DNA of 64,000 bases from Fasciolopsis buskii (Eukaryota > Platyhelminthes > Trematoda > Plagiorchiida > Fasciolidae). Of the stretch, positions 24,659-38,975 are shown in pieces (the first letter of the stretch is position 1; the number at the start of each line of letters is the position of its first letter). The position numbers were made by a program, and so were the translations under genes. A model generated the notes under the pieces. That model did no database searches, was not told the DNA's origin, and worked only from the letters and a program-made list of their open reading frames with translations. The stretch covers positions 1 through 64,000 of the forward strand of contig LUCM01009017.1 in the NCBI GenBank assembly GCA_008360955.1, written 5' to 3'.

Positions 24659-27600
24659 TAGTAGTATTAGCATCAGCAGCAGTCGGGGTAATATTAGTGC
24701 TAGTAGTAGTGTTAGCAGTGGCAGCAGCAGAAAAAATATTAATAGCATTATTAGTGATATTTATAACATTAATAATTTTACTAGCGGTAGTAGATTTGGT
24801 GGTAGTTGTAGTAGTTTTATCAGTTGATGTTATAGTATTAGTAGCAGTTTTGTTTTATAGCAGCAGTAGTAACAATATAAGTAGTGACAGTATTAGCCGT
24901 AGTCGTAGTAGAATTAGTAGTATAAGCAGTGATAGAATTAGCACTAGTGGTAGTAGTAGTAGTAGTAGTAACAGTAGTAGAAATAGTAATTTTAGTACTA
25001 GCAATAATAGTATTACAAGTGGTAGTAATAATTATAGTAGTAGTGGCAGTATAAGTAGTAGTAATAATGGTAAAAGTAGTATTGGCAATATTAGTATTGA
25101 TAGTGGTAGTATTAGCAGTAGTAACAGTGGTAATAGTAGTAGTATTAGTAGTAATAGTAGTAGTATTGTTAGTATTAGTGGAAGCAGAATTAGTGGTATT
25201 AGCTGTAATATTATTATTAATATTTTTTGTCAGTATTACTAAAATGAATAATATTAATATTACTAATATCATTACTAAAAATAGTAGCAGAAGTAGTGGT
25301 AGTAGTATTAGTAATAGTAATCCTAGTATTATTACTAGTGTTAGTAGCATTGTTGTTAGTGGCAGCAGCAGTAATAATGGTTGTACTCGTAGGGGTAGTA
25401 GTACCAGTAGTAGTAGCATTAGTAGTTGTAGTAGCAGTAGTGGTAGTAGTATTAGTAGTAATAGTAGTAGTAATAGCTGTAGTAGTATTATTTTTATTAT
25501 TAGTAATACCAATATTAGTAATAGTAGTAATTTAAGCAGTAGTAATAGTTTTGGTAGTTGTAGTCGTAGTAATCGTAGTAGTGGTAATAGTAATAGTAGT
25601 AATAGTAGCAGTAATATTGGTTGCAGTTGTCTTAGTAGTAATAGTAGCAGTAATAGTAGTTTTAGCGGTGGTAGTAAAATTATTATTATTAGTAGCAGTA
25701 TCATAGTTAGGAGTAATAGTAGAAGTAGTGCTAGTAGTTTTGACAGTTTTAGTAATAATATTAGTTGTCGTAGTAGTAGTAGTAGTAGCAGTATTGGTGG
25801 TTGTAGAGTTATTAGCAATAGTAGCAGTAGTAGTAGCAATAGCGCTAGTAGTATTGGTAGTATTAGTAGTAGTAGTAGTGGCAGCAGTAGAAATGGTAAT
25901 TGAAATAGTAGTAGTGGTGTTAGAAGTAGTTGTATTAGCAGTAGCGGTGGTAATAGAATTATTAGTTGTGCTAGTAGTAGTAGTAGTCGTAGTAAACGTT
26001 GTAAGATTAGTAGTGATATTGTTATTAGTAGTAGATTTGTTAGTTGTAGCATCAATATTAGTAGTAATAATAGTATTATTACTAGTACAAATAGAAGTAA
26101 TAGCAGTAGTAGCAGTAGTATCAGTGTTAGAAATAGCTTTGGTAGTAGTATTAGTAATAGTAGTAGTTGTAGTAGTAGGTCTGGTAATAGTACAAGCAGT
26201 AATGAGTAGTATTAGCAATAAAGCAGTAGTAGTGGTAGTAGTAGTAGTAGAAGCTGTAGTTTTAGTTGCAGCAGTGATATCAGTGGTGAGAGTAGTAATA
26301 TTAGTAATTGTATTGAAAGTACTAGTAGTAGTATTAGTACTATTACTAGTAGTAGCAGTATTAGGGTTAGTAGTAATTTGGGAAGTTGCAGTAGTTTTGT
26401 TATTGGCAGTAGTATTAGTAGAAGTAGTAGTAGTTATGGTACTAGTAGTACTAGTATTAGCTGTTGGAGTTGTAGTCGTGGTAAAAGTTGTATAATTAGT
26501 ATTGTTGGTTGTGGAATTAGTAGTAGTAATAGTAATGTTCGTAGCAATAGCAGTAGTAGTGATAGTAGTGGTAGTAGCAGTTGTTGTAGTAGTAGTAGCA
26601 GTTGAAGTAGCAGTAGTAGTAGTAGAAATAGTAGTAGTTGTAGCAGTAGTAGTAGTAGCAGTAGTACCAGCAGTAGTAGTAGTATTAGTAGCAGTAGTAG
26701 TGGAAGTTGTAATGCTAGTTATATTAGCATTAGTAGTAGCAGTGTTAATATTATTATTAGTGCTAGTAGTTGTTGTAGCAGTAACATTAGTATATTATTA
26801 TTAGTAATACTTTTGTTAGCAGTAATAATAGCAATAGTAGTAGCAGTAATAGTAGCAGTAGTATTAATAGAAAATTTAGTGTTATTAGTGGTGGTAGTAG
26901 TAGTATTAGTAGTGTTATGATTAGTATTAGTATTAGTAGTTCTGATGTAACTAGTAGGAGCATCAGTTTTAGTAGTAGTAGTAGTAGTGGTATTGATAGT
27001 GGCAGTAGTTGTAGCAGTAGTAGTGATAGTTTTGGTGTTATCAGTAGAAGTTGTAGCAGTATTCGCATAATTTGTATCAGTGGTAGTAGTAATAGTAGCA
27101 GCGGCAGCATGCTTAGTAATATTAGCAGCAGTAGCAGTAGTAGATTTAGTAGTATTAGTTGTACTAGCAGTAGTAGTTGTAGTAGTAGTAGTAGTATTAG
27201 CAGCATTAGCACTGATAGTAGTAGTAGCAGTACTAGTAGTACCAACAGCAAAAGTAGTATTAATAGCAGTAAATGTGATAGTATTATTAGTAGTAGTTTT
27301 AGTTGTATTATTATCAAAAATAGTAGTAGTAGTAGTGGTAGTAGTAGTAGCAATAGTAGCAGTAGCAGTAACAGTAGCTGCAATATTGATAGTAGTAGTC
27401 GTTTAATTAGTATTATTATTAGAAGCAATAGTACTAATAGTAGAAGTAATAGTAGTAGCAGTAGTTATGGTAGTAGCAGTAGTAGAAGTAGTATTAGCAG
27501 TATTAGTTTTCGCAGTTTTAGTAATATTATTGATATAATTATTAGTAGCAGTAGTAGTATTAGTAGTAGTATTCGTCATATTAATAGTAATAGTATTACT

Positions 27601-28782
27601 GGTATAAGTTGTTGTACTAATAGTAGTATCCTTATTGGTAGTATTAATAAAAGTAGTTGTATTTTTACTAGTAGCAGTAGTATAAGAATCAGTACTATTA
27701 TCATCAGTCGTAGTCTTAGTATTAGTATTAGTTTTGATGGTACAAGTAAGAGTAATATTTGTATTAGCAGTATTAGTGGCATTGATTTTGATAGTAGTTG
27801 CAGTAGTCGTAGTAATATTATTAGTAGTATCAGTAGAATTAGTCGTATTATTAGCAGTATTCCGAGCAATGGTAGTAGCATTAGCAGTAGTAGTAATAGT
27901 ATTAGTAGTAGTAGTTTTAGTAGCATTAGCACTGATAGTAATAGTAGCAATACTAGTAGTAGTAGCAGCAGTAGAATTATTAGTAGCAGTAATAGTGATA
28001 GTATTAATAGTAGAAGTTTTAATAGTAATAATATTAGAAGTAGTGATCGCAGTATTAGTATTAATTGCAATAGTAGTAGTAGCAGCAGCAGTAGTAGTTT
28101 TGTTAGCAGTTTTAATGATAGTATTGGTAGTATACGTTGCAGCAGTATTATTATTAGAAATAATAGTATTAGTAATAGAAGTATTATTAGTAGTACTAAT
28201 GTTAGTAGTAGTAGTAGTAGAAGTAGTTGTATTGATAGTAAAAGTAGTAGCATTAGCAGGAGTAGAATTAGTAGCAGTAATAGCGATAGTATTATTACCA
28301 GTAAATGCAGTAGAACTATTATTAGAATTAGTAGTAGTAATAGTATTAGAATTGGCAGTAGTAACAGTAGTAGTAGCATTAGTAGTATTAGTAATAACAG
28401 TAGTAGTAGTATTGGTAATAGCAGTGGTTGTAGCATTAGCAGTATTAGCATTAATAGTGGTATTAAAGTATTAGTATCAGCGTTAATGGTAGTAATAACA
28501 GTAGTAGTTTTAGAAGCAATAGTAGTAGTTTTATTATTAGTAGCAGTAATATTAGTAGAATTCGGAGCAATAGCATTTTCCTTATTACTAGTATTAGTCG
28601 TAGTAGTAGAAGCAGTAGTAGTATAGCCATAGTATTGACAGTAGTCTTATTAGTAGTAGAGGAATTAGTAGTATTATAAATAGAAGTAGTAGTAGTAGTT
28701 TCGGTATTAGTAGAAGTAGCAGTTTTAGCTTTGGTAGTAGTAGTAGTATTAGTAGTAATAGTAGTAGTAGTAGTAGTAGTAA

Positions 28783-28818
<36 letters not shown>

Positions 28819-30320
28819 TTGTATCACTAGTATCATTAGTAGTGGTATTACTGGTCCTTGTAGCTTTGGCACTAGCAGTAGTTATAGTAATGATAGTAGA
28901 AGCAAAATTAGGTGTAATATTAGTTGTAGTGGTAGTGGTAGTAGTAGTAATAGTCCCAGTAGTAGTATTAGAATTAGTAGTAGTAGCATTATTAGTAATA
29001 TTAGTGGTAGTATTTTTGGTAGTTGTATTAGTAGAAGCACTAATAGTAGTAGCAGTATTAATAGTATTAGTATTAGATATATTACCAATAATGATGGTGT
29101 TGGGAGTAATATTAGTGTGAGTTTAAGCTATGATATTTGTATTAGTATCAGTAGTTATAGTGGCAGTATTAGTATAAGTATAAATAGAACTAGTAGTAGT
29201 ACTAGTAATAGTAGTAGTTGTAGTAGTATTAGTAGTAGTAGTAGTAGCAGTAGCAGTAATAGTAGTAGAAGTAGTAGATTTAGTATTAGTAGTAGTAGTA
29301 ATATTAGTAATAGTAGTAGTAGTAGTAGTAGTAGTAGTATCAGTAGTAGAAGTAGTAGTAGTATCAGTAGCGGTTGTAATAATATTAGTAGTACCAGTAG
29401 TAGTAGTATTAAAAGCAGTAGTTGATGTATTAGTAGTACTGATGTTAGAGGTGGCACTAGTAGCAGTCGTAGTAATATTATTAGTATTACTATGAGTAGT
29501 ACTATTAGTAGTACTAATATTACTGGGATTAACATTGTTATTAGTAGTAGTATTATTGGTAGTAGTAGTAGTAGCAGTTGCAGTAGAAGTATTGGTAGTG
29601 CTATTATTATTAGTTGTAGCATAAGTATTAGTAGTAATAGTAGCAGTATTGGTAGTGAAATTAGAAATAATAATAGAACTAATATTCGTAGTAGTAAAAG
29701 TAGTAGTAATGGTACTAGTAATAGTAGCTGTAGTAGTAGTAGTATTAGTTTGGTGGTATAAGTGGTAGTAGTATTAGTAGCAGTGGCCGTAGTAATGGTA
29801 ATACTCGTAGCAGTTATAGTAGCACCAGCAGAAGAAGTAAAAATATTAGTAGTATAACTAGCGGTAGAACCATTAGTGGTAGTGTTAATAGTATTATTTG
29901 TTTTGTTTGTATTAGCAAAAGTAGTAATATGAGTAATGGTAGTAGAAGTAATAGTCGAAGTAAAAGTAGTAGAATTAGTATTGGCAGTAGTAGTATTAGT
30001 ACTAATAGCATGAGAAGTAGTAGTTTAAGTTGAAGCAGTAATAGTATAAGCAGTAGTAGTATTAGTAATAGTAGAACTAGTAGCAGCAGTAATTAAAGCA
30101 GCAGTAGTAGTAGTAGTATTAGTAGTTTTAGTAGCAGTATTAATAGTAGTTTTAGTAGAAGTAACAGTAGTAGTACTTGTAGAAGTATTTGCAGAAATAG
30201 CAGTTTTAATAGTAGTATTAGAAGTAGCAGTTTTGGTAATAGTAATAGAAGTAGTAGTAGTAGTAGTGACAACAGTAATAGTATAAGTAGTATTAGTAGT
30301 AGCCGGATTAGTGGCAGTAG

Positions 30321-30445
30321 CTTTAATATTTTTATTATTATTATTATTCTTATAAATATTATTAATATAATAATAATTATTTACCATTATTTCTAAAATT
30401 ATTATTATCAATTTTATTATTATTAGTATTATTATTGATTTTAGT
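30321..30445. repeat. AT-rich pocket in the array
   Basis: ATT/TTA/AAT triplets replace AGT almost completely for about 120 bp, with short A/T palindromes such as AATAATAATTATT. It may ease strand opening or act as a matrix-attachment-like site, but nothing in the sequence proves a function. Confidence 0.6.
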
Positions 30446-31040
30446 AATATTAGCAGTAGTATTATTAGTAGAATTAGCAGTAGAACTTCTAGTAGCAGTA
30501 GTAGTAGATTCGTTAGTGTTAGTAGATGTATTCGATGTAGTAGTAGTATTAAAAGCAGTAGAAGCAGCATGAGGATTGGTTGCAGTTTTATTATTATTAT
30601 TAGTAGTATTATTAGTAGTGTTAGTAGTATTAGTATCCTTATTAAAGTTGTAGTGATAGTAGTGATATTGGCAGTATTAGGAAGTTTTGTATAAGTAGTG
30701 GCAGTATTATTATAATTATTATTAGTAGTAGTAATAATAGCAGTTGTAGCAGGAGTAGTGGTTGCAGTTGCATTAGTAGTATTAGTAGAAGTAGTAGTAG
30801 TATTATTAATGAAATGAGCAGTAGCAGCATTAGTGTTGGTAGTAGCAGTATTAGCAGTAGTAATAGTATTAGTAGTAATGGTAGTAATAGTCAGAAATAG
30901 TATTAGATGAAGCAGTAGCAGTAAACGGAAGTATTAGTAGTCGCAGGAATAATAGTTTGGTTAGTAGTAATAATAGCAGTAAAACTAGTAGCAATAGAAG
31001 TAGTTTTAGAAGCAGTAATAGCAGAAATACTGGGAGTAGC

Positions 31041-31157
31041 TGTATTATTATTCCTAATATTACAATAATAATAATTATTATTATATAATTTTTATTAATG
31101 TTATTTATTTTCTTAATATTATTATCATTATAGGTATTAATATTGTTATTATTATTA
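31041..31157. repeat. Second AT-rich pocket
   Basis: About 115 bp of ATT/AAT/TTA, including a palindromic AATAATAATAATTATTATTA core, lies some 700 bp from the first pocket. Together the two are the most AT-rich places in the array. Confidence 0.6.
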
Positions 31158-32028
31158 GTAGTGGTAGTAAAAGTAGTTGTAACAGATTTGGCAGTATTAG
31201 TGGTTGCAGTGGCAGTAGTAGTACTAGTAGAAGTAGTAGTACTATTAATAATAGTATGAGCAGTATTAGTAGTAGTAGTAGTTGTAGTATTAGTAATAGT
31301 AGCAATAGTAGTATTTGTAATAATTTTGCTAGTAGTAGTAATCGTTATTTTATTAGAATTAGTAGTGGTATTCGTAGTAATAGTAGTAGCAGCAGTAGTA
31401 GTATTAATACTAATAGAAGCAGTAGTAGTAACGCTTGTGGTAGCAGTAGTAGTGATATTATTGGTATCATTACTAATATTAGTAGTGGCAGCTGTATTAT
31501 TGGTAGCAGTAATTGTGATAGTGCCAGTAGTAGTATTAGTAATAGTATAAATAGTAGTAATAATAGTAGTAATAATAGTAGAAGTAGCAGTAATATTATT
31601 AGTGGTAGTAGCAGTAGTAGTCGTACTGGTAATAGTGGCAGTTTAGCTAGTAGTAGTGGTAGTATTATTAGTAGTAGTGGTAGTATTAGTACTGATGGTA
31701 GTAGTATTAGTAGAAGTAGTAGTATTAGTAGTATAAGTAGTCATTGTAGTGGTAGTGGTGGCAGTTTTGCTAGCAGCAGTTGTAGCAGTATTAATAGTAG
31801 TATTAGTAGTGGTATTGCTAATAGTAATAATAATAACATTTGTGTAATAGTACTGGTAGTATTAGTAGTAGTTGTACCAATAGTACAAGTAGTATAGTCG
31901 TAGAAGCAGTACTAATATCATTAGAAGCATTATATTAGTGGTGTCAGTAATTGTGATAATATTTGTAGTAGTAGTAGTAGCAGTATTATTATTAGTATAA
32001 TTAATAATAGTAGTAATAGTAAAAGAAG

Positions 32029-32047
32029 TGGATGTCGTACTCCGATA
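32029..32047. other. Short non-triplet island
   Basis: The word GTGGATGTCGTACTCCGAT does not follow the triplet register and has two CpG. It is a candidate scar of an insertion. It is too short to identify. Confidence 0.35.
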
Positions 32048-32433
32048 GTATTATTAGGATTAGCAGCAGTATTGACAGTAGTACTAGTAGTAGTAATAGC
32101 AATAGTATTAGATGTATAAGCGATATTAATAATAGCAGTATTCGCACTAGGAGTATTAGTAATAGTAGTAGTAGCAGTAGTATTAGTCGCATTAGTAAGG
32201 GTGAAATTAGTAGTAGCAGCATTATCATTATTAGTAGTAGTCTTATTAGTTGTAGTAATTCTGATAATACCAGTAACAGTATTAGATGTGGTAGTATTAG
32301 TAGTAGCAGTATAAGTATTATTAGAAGTAGTAGTAGTAGCAGTATTAGTAGCAGAAGTAATGGTAGTATTAGTAGTAGTAGTTGTAGTAGTATTAGTATT
32401 ACTAGTAGTAGTATTAGCAGTAGAAGAATTAGC

Positions 32434-32474
<41 letters not shown>

Positions 32475-33120
32475 GAGTAGGACTAGTGGTAGTACAAGCG
32501 ATATTACTGGTAGCAGTAGCGGTAGTGTTGGTGGCATTAGTATTAGTACTAATAACGATATTATTAGTAAGACTAGTAGTAGCGGAAGGTTTAGCTTTGG
32601 ATTTAGTTGTAGTAGCAGTAGTAGTAGTAGCAGTAGCAGTATAAGTAGCAGTAGCAGCAGTATTAGTAGATTTAGAAGTAGTTGTAGTAGTAGTATTTGT
32701 AGTAGTAATATTATTAACAGTAGCAGTAGTAGTAGTAATAATACTATAAGTACTATTATTAGTGGTCGTATTAGTAGTAGTAGTAATAGTAATGGTAGTA
32801 TTATTATTATTATCAAAAGTAGCAGTGGAATGATTTGTTATTTTGATAATATTAGTAATAGTAATAGTTGTGGTAGTAGTGGTAGCAGATATAATATTAG
32901 TAATCAAAGTAGAAGCAGCAGTGGTAGGAGTAGCAGTAGTATTAGTATTAGTATAGTAGTCATATTAATAGAAATTTTGGTAGTATTAGGAGTAGTAGCA
33001 GTAATTATCGTATTAGAAGTATAAATATAGGTATTAGTAGTACTAATAATATGATAGCAGCAATAGTAGTAGCAATAGTAGTAGTGGCATTCATAATATT
33101 ATTAGTAGTAGCATAAGCAT

Positions 33121-33162
<42 letters not shown>

Positions 33163-34512
33163 AAGTAGTAGTAGCAGTAGTATTATTAGTGGTAGTATTA
33201 GTAGTAGTAGTAGTATCAGTAGTATCATAAATATTATTATTATTATCATAATTATTATTATTATAATTATTGTTATTATGGTGTTAGTAGTAGTGTAAGG
33301 ATTAGTAGGGTTTTGGTAGTAGTAGTTGTAGTAGTATTAGCAGTAGTAGTGTTAGCAGCAGTCGTATTAGCAGTAGTAGTATCAATAGTAGTAGTAATAT
33401 TGTTATAATTGGAAATGGTAGTTGTAGTAGCAGTTTTGATAGTACTAGTAATAGTATTAGTTGTAGTAGTAATTGTATTAGTGGTAGCAGTAGTAGTATT
33501 AGTAGTAACAGCAGTAGTAGTATTTGTGATAGTAATATTATTAGCGATGTATTGGTAGTAGCAGTAGTTGTTGTTGTTTTAGTATTATTATTATTATTAT
33601 TTATGGTAGTAGTAGTAGTATTAGCAGTAGTAGCAGTAGCAATGGTAGTAGAAGTAGTAGTAGCAGTAGTAGTAGTAATAATAGTGGTATTATTAATAGT
33701 AGTATAAGCAATAGTAGTAGTAGTAGTATTATTAGTATTATTAATAATGGTCTTATTGTTAGTAGCAGCAATAGTATAGATAGTATTATTAATATTAATA
33801 TTATCTGTAGTAGTAGTATTAGTGCTTTTGATATTATTGGTAATAGTGTGTTTTTTAGTAGTTATAGTAGTAGAATTTATCTTATTATTCAAAGTAGCAG
33901 TAGTTGTAATATTAGTAGTGGTATTTACGGGAGTTGCAGTTTTGGTAGTATTAGCAGTAGTAGTAGTAGATTTATTAATAGCAGTATTACTACTAGGAGT
34001 TGTAGTAGTAGTAATAGTAGTTGTAGCAGCAAAATTAGTAGCAGTAGTAGTAGTATTACCAGTAGTACATTTGGAAATATTAGTAGAATTAGTGGTAGTA
34101 GTATTTGTAGTATTAGTAGTAATATTAGTGATATTAGTAGTTTTGTTAGTAGTATTAATAGTAATTTTGCTAGTAGTAGTAGCAGTAGTAGTAGTGGTAT
34201 TATAAGTAATATTAGTAATAATAATCATTTTAGGAACAGTAGTAGCGGAATCTGTAGCTTTGCTTCTAGTAGTATTAGCAGTAATATTAGTGGTATCAGT
34301 TGTATTATCGGTAGTAGTATCAGTAGTATCAGTGGTAGTATTTGTAGTATTTGCAGTAGTAGCAAAATTAGTAATAGTAGTAGTAATATTGGTACTGGTA
34401 ATTGTAGTAGTAAAAAAACTATTAGTTATATTAGAAGCAGCAGTAATAATAGTCTTAGTAGTAGTAATAATAGTCGTAGAAGCAGTATTATCAACAGTAG
34501 TAGCAGCGATAG

Positions 34513-34513
<1 letters not shown>

Positions 34514-34555
<42 letters not shown>
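34514..34555 (+). repeat. Pure (ATT)14 microsatellite
   Basis: Fourteen perfect ATT units nested in the AGT array. The commonest variant triplet has here been amplified on its own, showing that slippage acts on variant units as well as on AGT. Confidence 0.9.
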
Positions 34556-34558
<3 letters not shown>

Positions 34559-34964
34559 ATCATTATTAATAAAATTAGCAGTTAGGGTGATATTAGTAAT
34601 AATAGTAGTATGAGGAGTGGCTTTGGTTAAAGAGGTAGGAATATTTATAAAAGTACTAGTAGTGGTAGTAATACTATTAGCAGAAACATTATTATGATCA
34701 TCGAAAATTAAATTGTTAGCAATTGTAGTAGTAGTAGTAGTAGTAAAATATTAGTAGCATTAGTAGTGGTTTTGGCAGCAATAGTTGTAGGAGTACTTGT
34801 AGCAGTAGCAGTAGTATTTTTCGCAGTACTGGTAGTAGTGGTAGTATAGGTAGCAATAATAATAATAGCAGTAGTATTATTAGTAATAATAATTATAGTA
34901 GTGGTAGTAGAAGTAGCATTAGAAGTACTTGTCGTATTGGTAGTATTATTTTATCAGCAGTAGC

Positions 34965-35001
<37 letters not shown>

Positions 35002-38000
35002 ATAGTAATAGCTGTGATAATAGTGGATGTAGCATTATTAGTTGTAGTAGCAGTAACAGTAGTAATAATAATAATAATAACAATAAGTGTAGTAGTGGTA
35101 GTAGCAGTATTAGTATTATTAGAAGTAGTAGTAGTAGTATTACTAGTAGTAGTAGTGGTAGCAGTAATAATTTTGGTAGTATTAGTAGTAGTATTGGTAG
35201 TAGTAGCAGTATTAGTGGTAGCAGTAGTTTTATTAGCAGTGGTATTAATGGCAGATTTAGTGATGGTAGTAGAAGTATTACTAATATTAGCAGTAGCAGT
35301 AGATTTAGCGATAGCAATAATATTGACGGTACCAGTAGTAGTAGAATTAGTAGTATTTTTAGAAGTAATAGTAATAGAAGAAGCAGTAGAAGAAATGGTC
35401 GTAGTGGTAGTAACATTAATAATAATATTAGTAGTAGTAGTAGTAGTAGCAGTGGCAGTAGTCGTAATAGTACTAGTATTAGTAGTAGTTGAATTATTGT
35501 TATTTATTTTATAAGCAGCATTATTATGGTTTTGGTAGTTCAGGTTATAGTTTAAGTTGTATTATTAGCATCAATTTCAGTATTAGTATTAGTAAAAGTA
35601 GTGGTAATAGTGATAGTAGTAGTAGCAGTAGTAGTAGTAGTAGTATTAGTAGAGGTAGTGGCAATATCAGTAGAAGTAGCATCAGTAGTAATAATATTAT
35701 TAGAATCAGTAGAACAATTGGTATTATTAGTAATGGTATTACTAGCGGCGTTGGTAGTATTAGTAGTAAAAGTAGTTGTAGTAGTATTATTAGTGGTAAT
35801 AGTAGTCGTAAAAGTATTAGTATTATTAGTATTATTATTATTATTATCAATAAAAGTGGCATTAGTATTAGTAGGAGTTTTGTTAGTACTAATATTGGCA
35901 TTGGTTGTACTCTGAGTATTAATAGCAGTATTAGTTTTAGTATAAGTAGTAGAAATAAAAGTAATAGTAGCAGTATTATTTGTAGTAGTATTAGTAAAAG
36001 TTTAGGTGGTATTAGTAGTAGCAGCATTAGTAACAGTAGTGGTAATAATAGTACTAGTAATAGTAGTAGAAGTATTAATAGCAGTATCAGTAGTTGTATT
36101 AGTGGAAATAGGGTTCGTAGAAGTAATAGTAATAGTAGAGCTGGTAGCAGTAGTAGTATTAGTAGTAGTAGTAGTAGTCGTGTATGTAGTATTATTAGTA
36201 ATAATTTTAGTAGTATGAATAATAGTATTAGATGTAGTAGAAGCAGTATTATTACTAGTATTATTAACAGTAGTAGTTGTAGTAGTAGTATTGGCAGTAG
36301 CCGTAGTATTATTAAAATTATTAGTACTATTAGTAACAGTAATAGTGGTGTTAGTATTAGTAGTAGTGGAATTAGTTGATTTGTTAGTAGTATTATCATA
36401 AATATTACTAGTAGTAGTAGCAGTATTAGTAGTCTTATTATTAGTATTAGTAGTAATAATAGTATTGTTAGTAGTAGTATTTGGTACTTAAAGTATTGGT
36501 AGTAGTAATGGTAGTAGTAATAGCATTAGTATTAGTAGTAGTAGTGGCAGTATTATTAGTAGTAATAGTAGTGATAGTAATTGTTCTAGTGGTAGTAGAA
36601 TTGGTAGGAGTAGTAATATTAGTCGTAGTAGTAGTAGAAGTATAAATAATTGCAGCAGCAGTATTATTATTATTATTTGTTATTTTTAGCGTTATTAGTA
36701 GTATTATTATTTGTATTGATAGCAGTGTTAATAGTGGTGTTTGTAGTAGTATTGGTAGTAATAATAGTAGTAGTATTAGCAGTAAGAGTAATAGCAGATT
36801 TAGTGATAGTAATATTAGAATTAAATATGGTATTAGTTACAGAAGTAGTAGTGGTATTAGTAGTAGTAATATTAGTGATTGTAGCACTAGTAGTGGTTGC
36901 AAAAGTAGTAGTGGTAGCAGTAGTACTAATATTAGTATTATTAATACTAGTAAAATTAATAATATTAGTGATAATAGTACTGGTATTAGTAGTAGAACAA
37001 GTGGTAGTAATTGTAGCATTAGTAATAAAAGTACTAATATTAGCGGTATCAGTATTATTAGAATCGATAATAGTATTAATATTGCCAGTAGCATTAATAT
37101 TAGTATTAGTAGCATTATTAGTGTTTGCAGTTTTGGTAGCAGTAGTAGTTGTTACAGGAGCAGTAGTTGTAGTAGTAACATTAGTTATATAAATAGTAAT
37201 AGTAGTAGCAGTAGTATTAGAATTAGCAAAATTAGTATTCGTAGTGGTGGTAGAAGTAGTATTAGTAGTAGCAACAGTAGCAGTAGTAGTAGTATTGGTA
37301 TTGATGGTTTCATCAATAATACTCTCAATAGTATTAGAATTAGAATTATAAGATTTTGTAATATTAATAGTAGTAGTAGTAGTAGTATAAGTAGTAGCAG
37401 TAGTTTTAGTATGAGTGGTGGTAGAATTAGCAATATTATCATTATCATTATTAGTAGTAGTAGTAGTATTAGAAATGATAGTAGTAATATCAGTAGTAGC
37501 AGCGGTAGTAATAGTAGAAGTAATAATGGTAGTAGTAGCAGTAGTACTACTGTAATTAGTGGTAGATGTAGGAGCAGTAATAGTAGTAGTAATAGTAGCA
37601 GCATTCATAGTAGTTGCAGTAGTAGTAGCAGTAGTGGTAATGATATTTATAGCTTTGATAGTAGTAGTAGTATTGGTAGAATTAGTAGTAGTTATATTAT
37701 TATTAGTATTAGTTATCTTTTAGAAGTAGTAATAGTAGTAATGATAATAGTGCAATTATAAGTAATATTGGTAATTACGTTATTAGCAATAGTAGTAGTA
37801 GTACTAGTAGCATTATTATTATTATGAGCAGTATTAGTAGCAGTGGTAGTATTAGCATTAATAGAATTATCAGTAGTATTAGTAGCATTATGAATAATAT
37901 TAGCAGTAGTAGTTATGTTAGTAGAAGTGTTAGTAGTTATAGTAGCAGTAGTAATAGTATTATTATTATTGTAAGTAGTAGTAGTAGTAGTAGTTGCAGC

Positions 38001-38903
38001 AGCAGTAGTAGTCGTAGTATTAGTAGTAGTAGTAGTAGTAGTTTTAGCAGTAATAGTATTACTTTTGATGAAGGTAGTAGCAGTAGTAGTAGTAGTGGTA
38101 GTAGTTGTAGTAGTAGTACTACTATTAGCAGTTGAAGTGGTAGTAATAGTAGTAATAGTAGTAGTATTAGTAGTGTAGTAGCAGCAATAGTTGTAGTAGT
38201 GGTATTAGTTATACTTACAGTAGTAGTAGTCGTAGTAGTAGCAGTAGTAGTAGTTGTAGTGGTAGTGGCAGTTTTCGTAGCAGTAATAGTAGTTATATTA
38301 GTAGTAGAAAAAGTAGTTTTGTTAGTATTAACAGTAGAGATTTTAGTAGTATCAGTTGCATTCGTTGAATTGTAGTAGTAGTATTAGTATTATTAAGAGT
38401 AACAGTAGTGATGGCAGTAGTAATATTACGAGTAGTAGTAGTAATAACATTATTAGCAGTAATAGCAATATTATATGTAGTAGATTTAGTGGCAATGGTA
38501 GTAATAGTACTTGCAGTGGTAGAAATAGTAATAGTAGTATCAGTAGTAGTATTATTATTATCAGTATAATTAGTAGTAGTAGTAATAATATAACTAATAG
38601 AATTAGTTTTGATAGTATTGGTACTGGCAGTTGTAGCAAAATTAATATTGGCGGTAATAAATTTAATAGGAGATTTATTAGCACCATCAGTAATAGTAGC
38701 AGTAGTAGTCGCAGCATTGGTTGCATTGGTAATAGTAGCAGTAATACTGGCAGTAGTAGTAGCATAATTAGTTGTAGTAATAGTAGTGGTTTTCATAGCA
38801 ATGGTAGTAGTAGTAATAGCAGTAGTAGAATTAGTAGTAGTAGTAGCAATAATATCTGTAGTTGTAGCAGCCATAGCAGTGGTATTAGTAGTATTATTAG
38901 TAT

Positions 38904-38975
38904 TACTACTACTACTATCAACACTACTACTGCTAATACTACCACTAATACTACTACTAATACTCCTACTGCTAT
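38904..38975 (-). repeat. Inverted segment of the array
   Basis: For about 70 bp the plus strand reads ACT, AAT and GCT triplets, so the repeat lies on the opposite strand; the AGT orientation resumes afterwards. Both edges sit in inverted repeats: AGTAGTA (38,887-38,893) with TACTACT (38,904-38,910), and a perfect 13-bp pair TAATACTCCTACT (38,958-38,970) with AGTAGGAGTATTA (38,989-39,001), spacer 18 bases. This is the only strand switch I found in 50 kb. Fold-back template switching during replication would explain it. Confidence 0.85.

Noticed and set aside
26917..28626. Longest plus-strand frame (569 codons), Ser-rich then Val-rich
   Set aside because: Pure AGT-register translation that changes to GTA register near 28,466; a repeat artefact and not a secreted or silk-like protein.
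38340..38372. Possible insertion around TTGCATTCGTTGAATTG
   Set aside because: A short deviation explainable by several substitutions in the triplet register; not enough to call an island.
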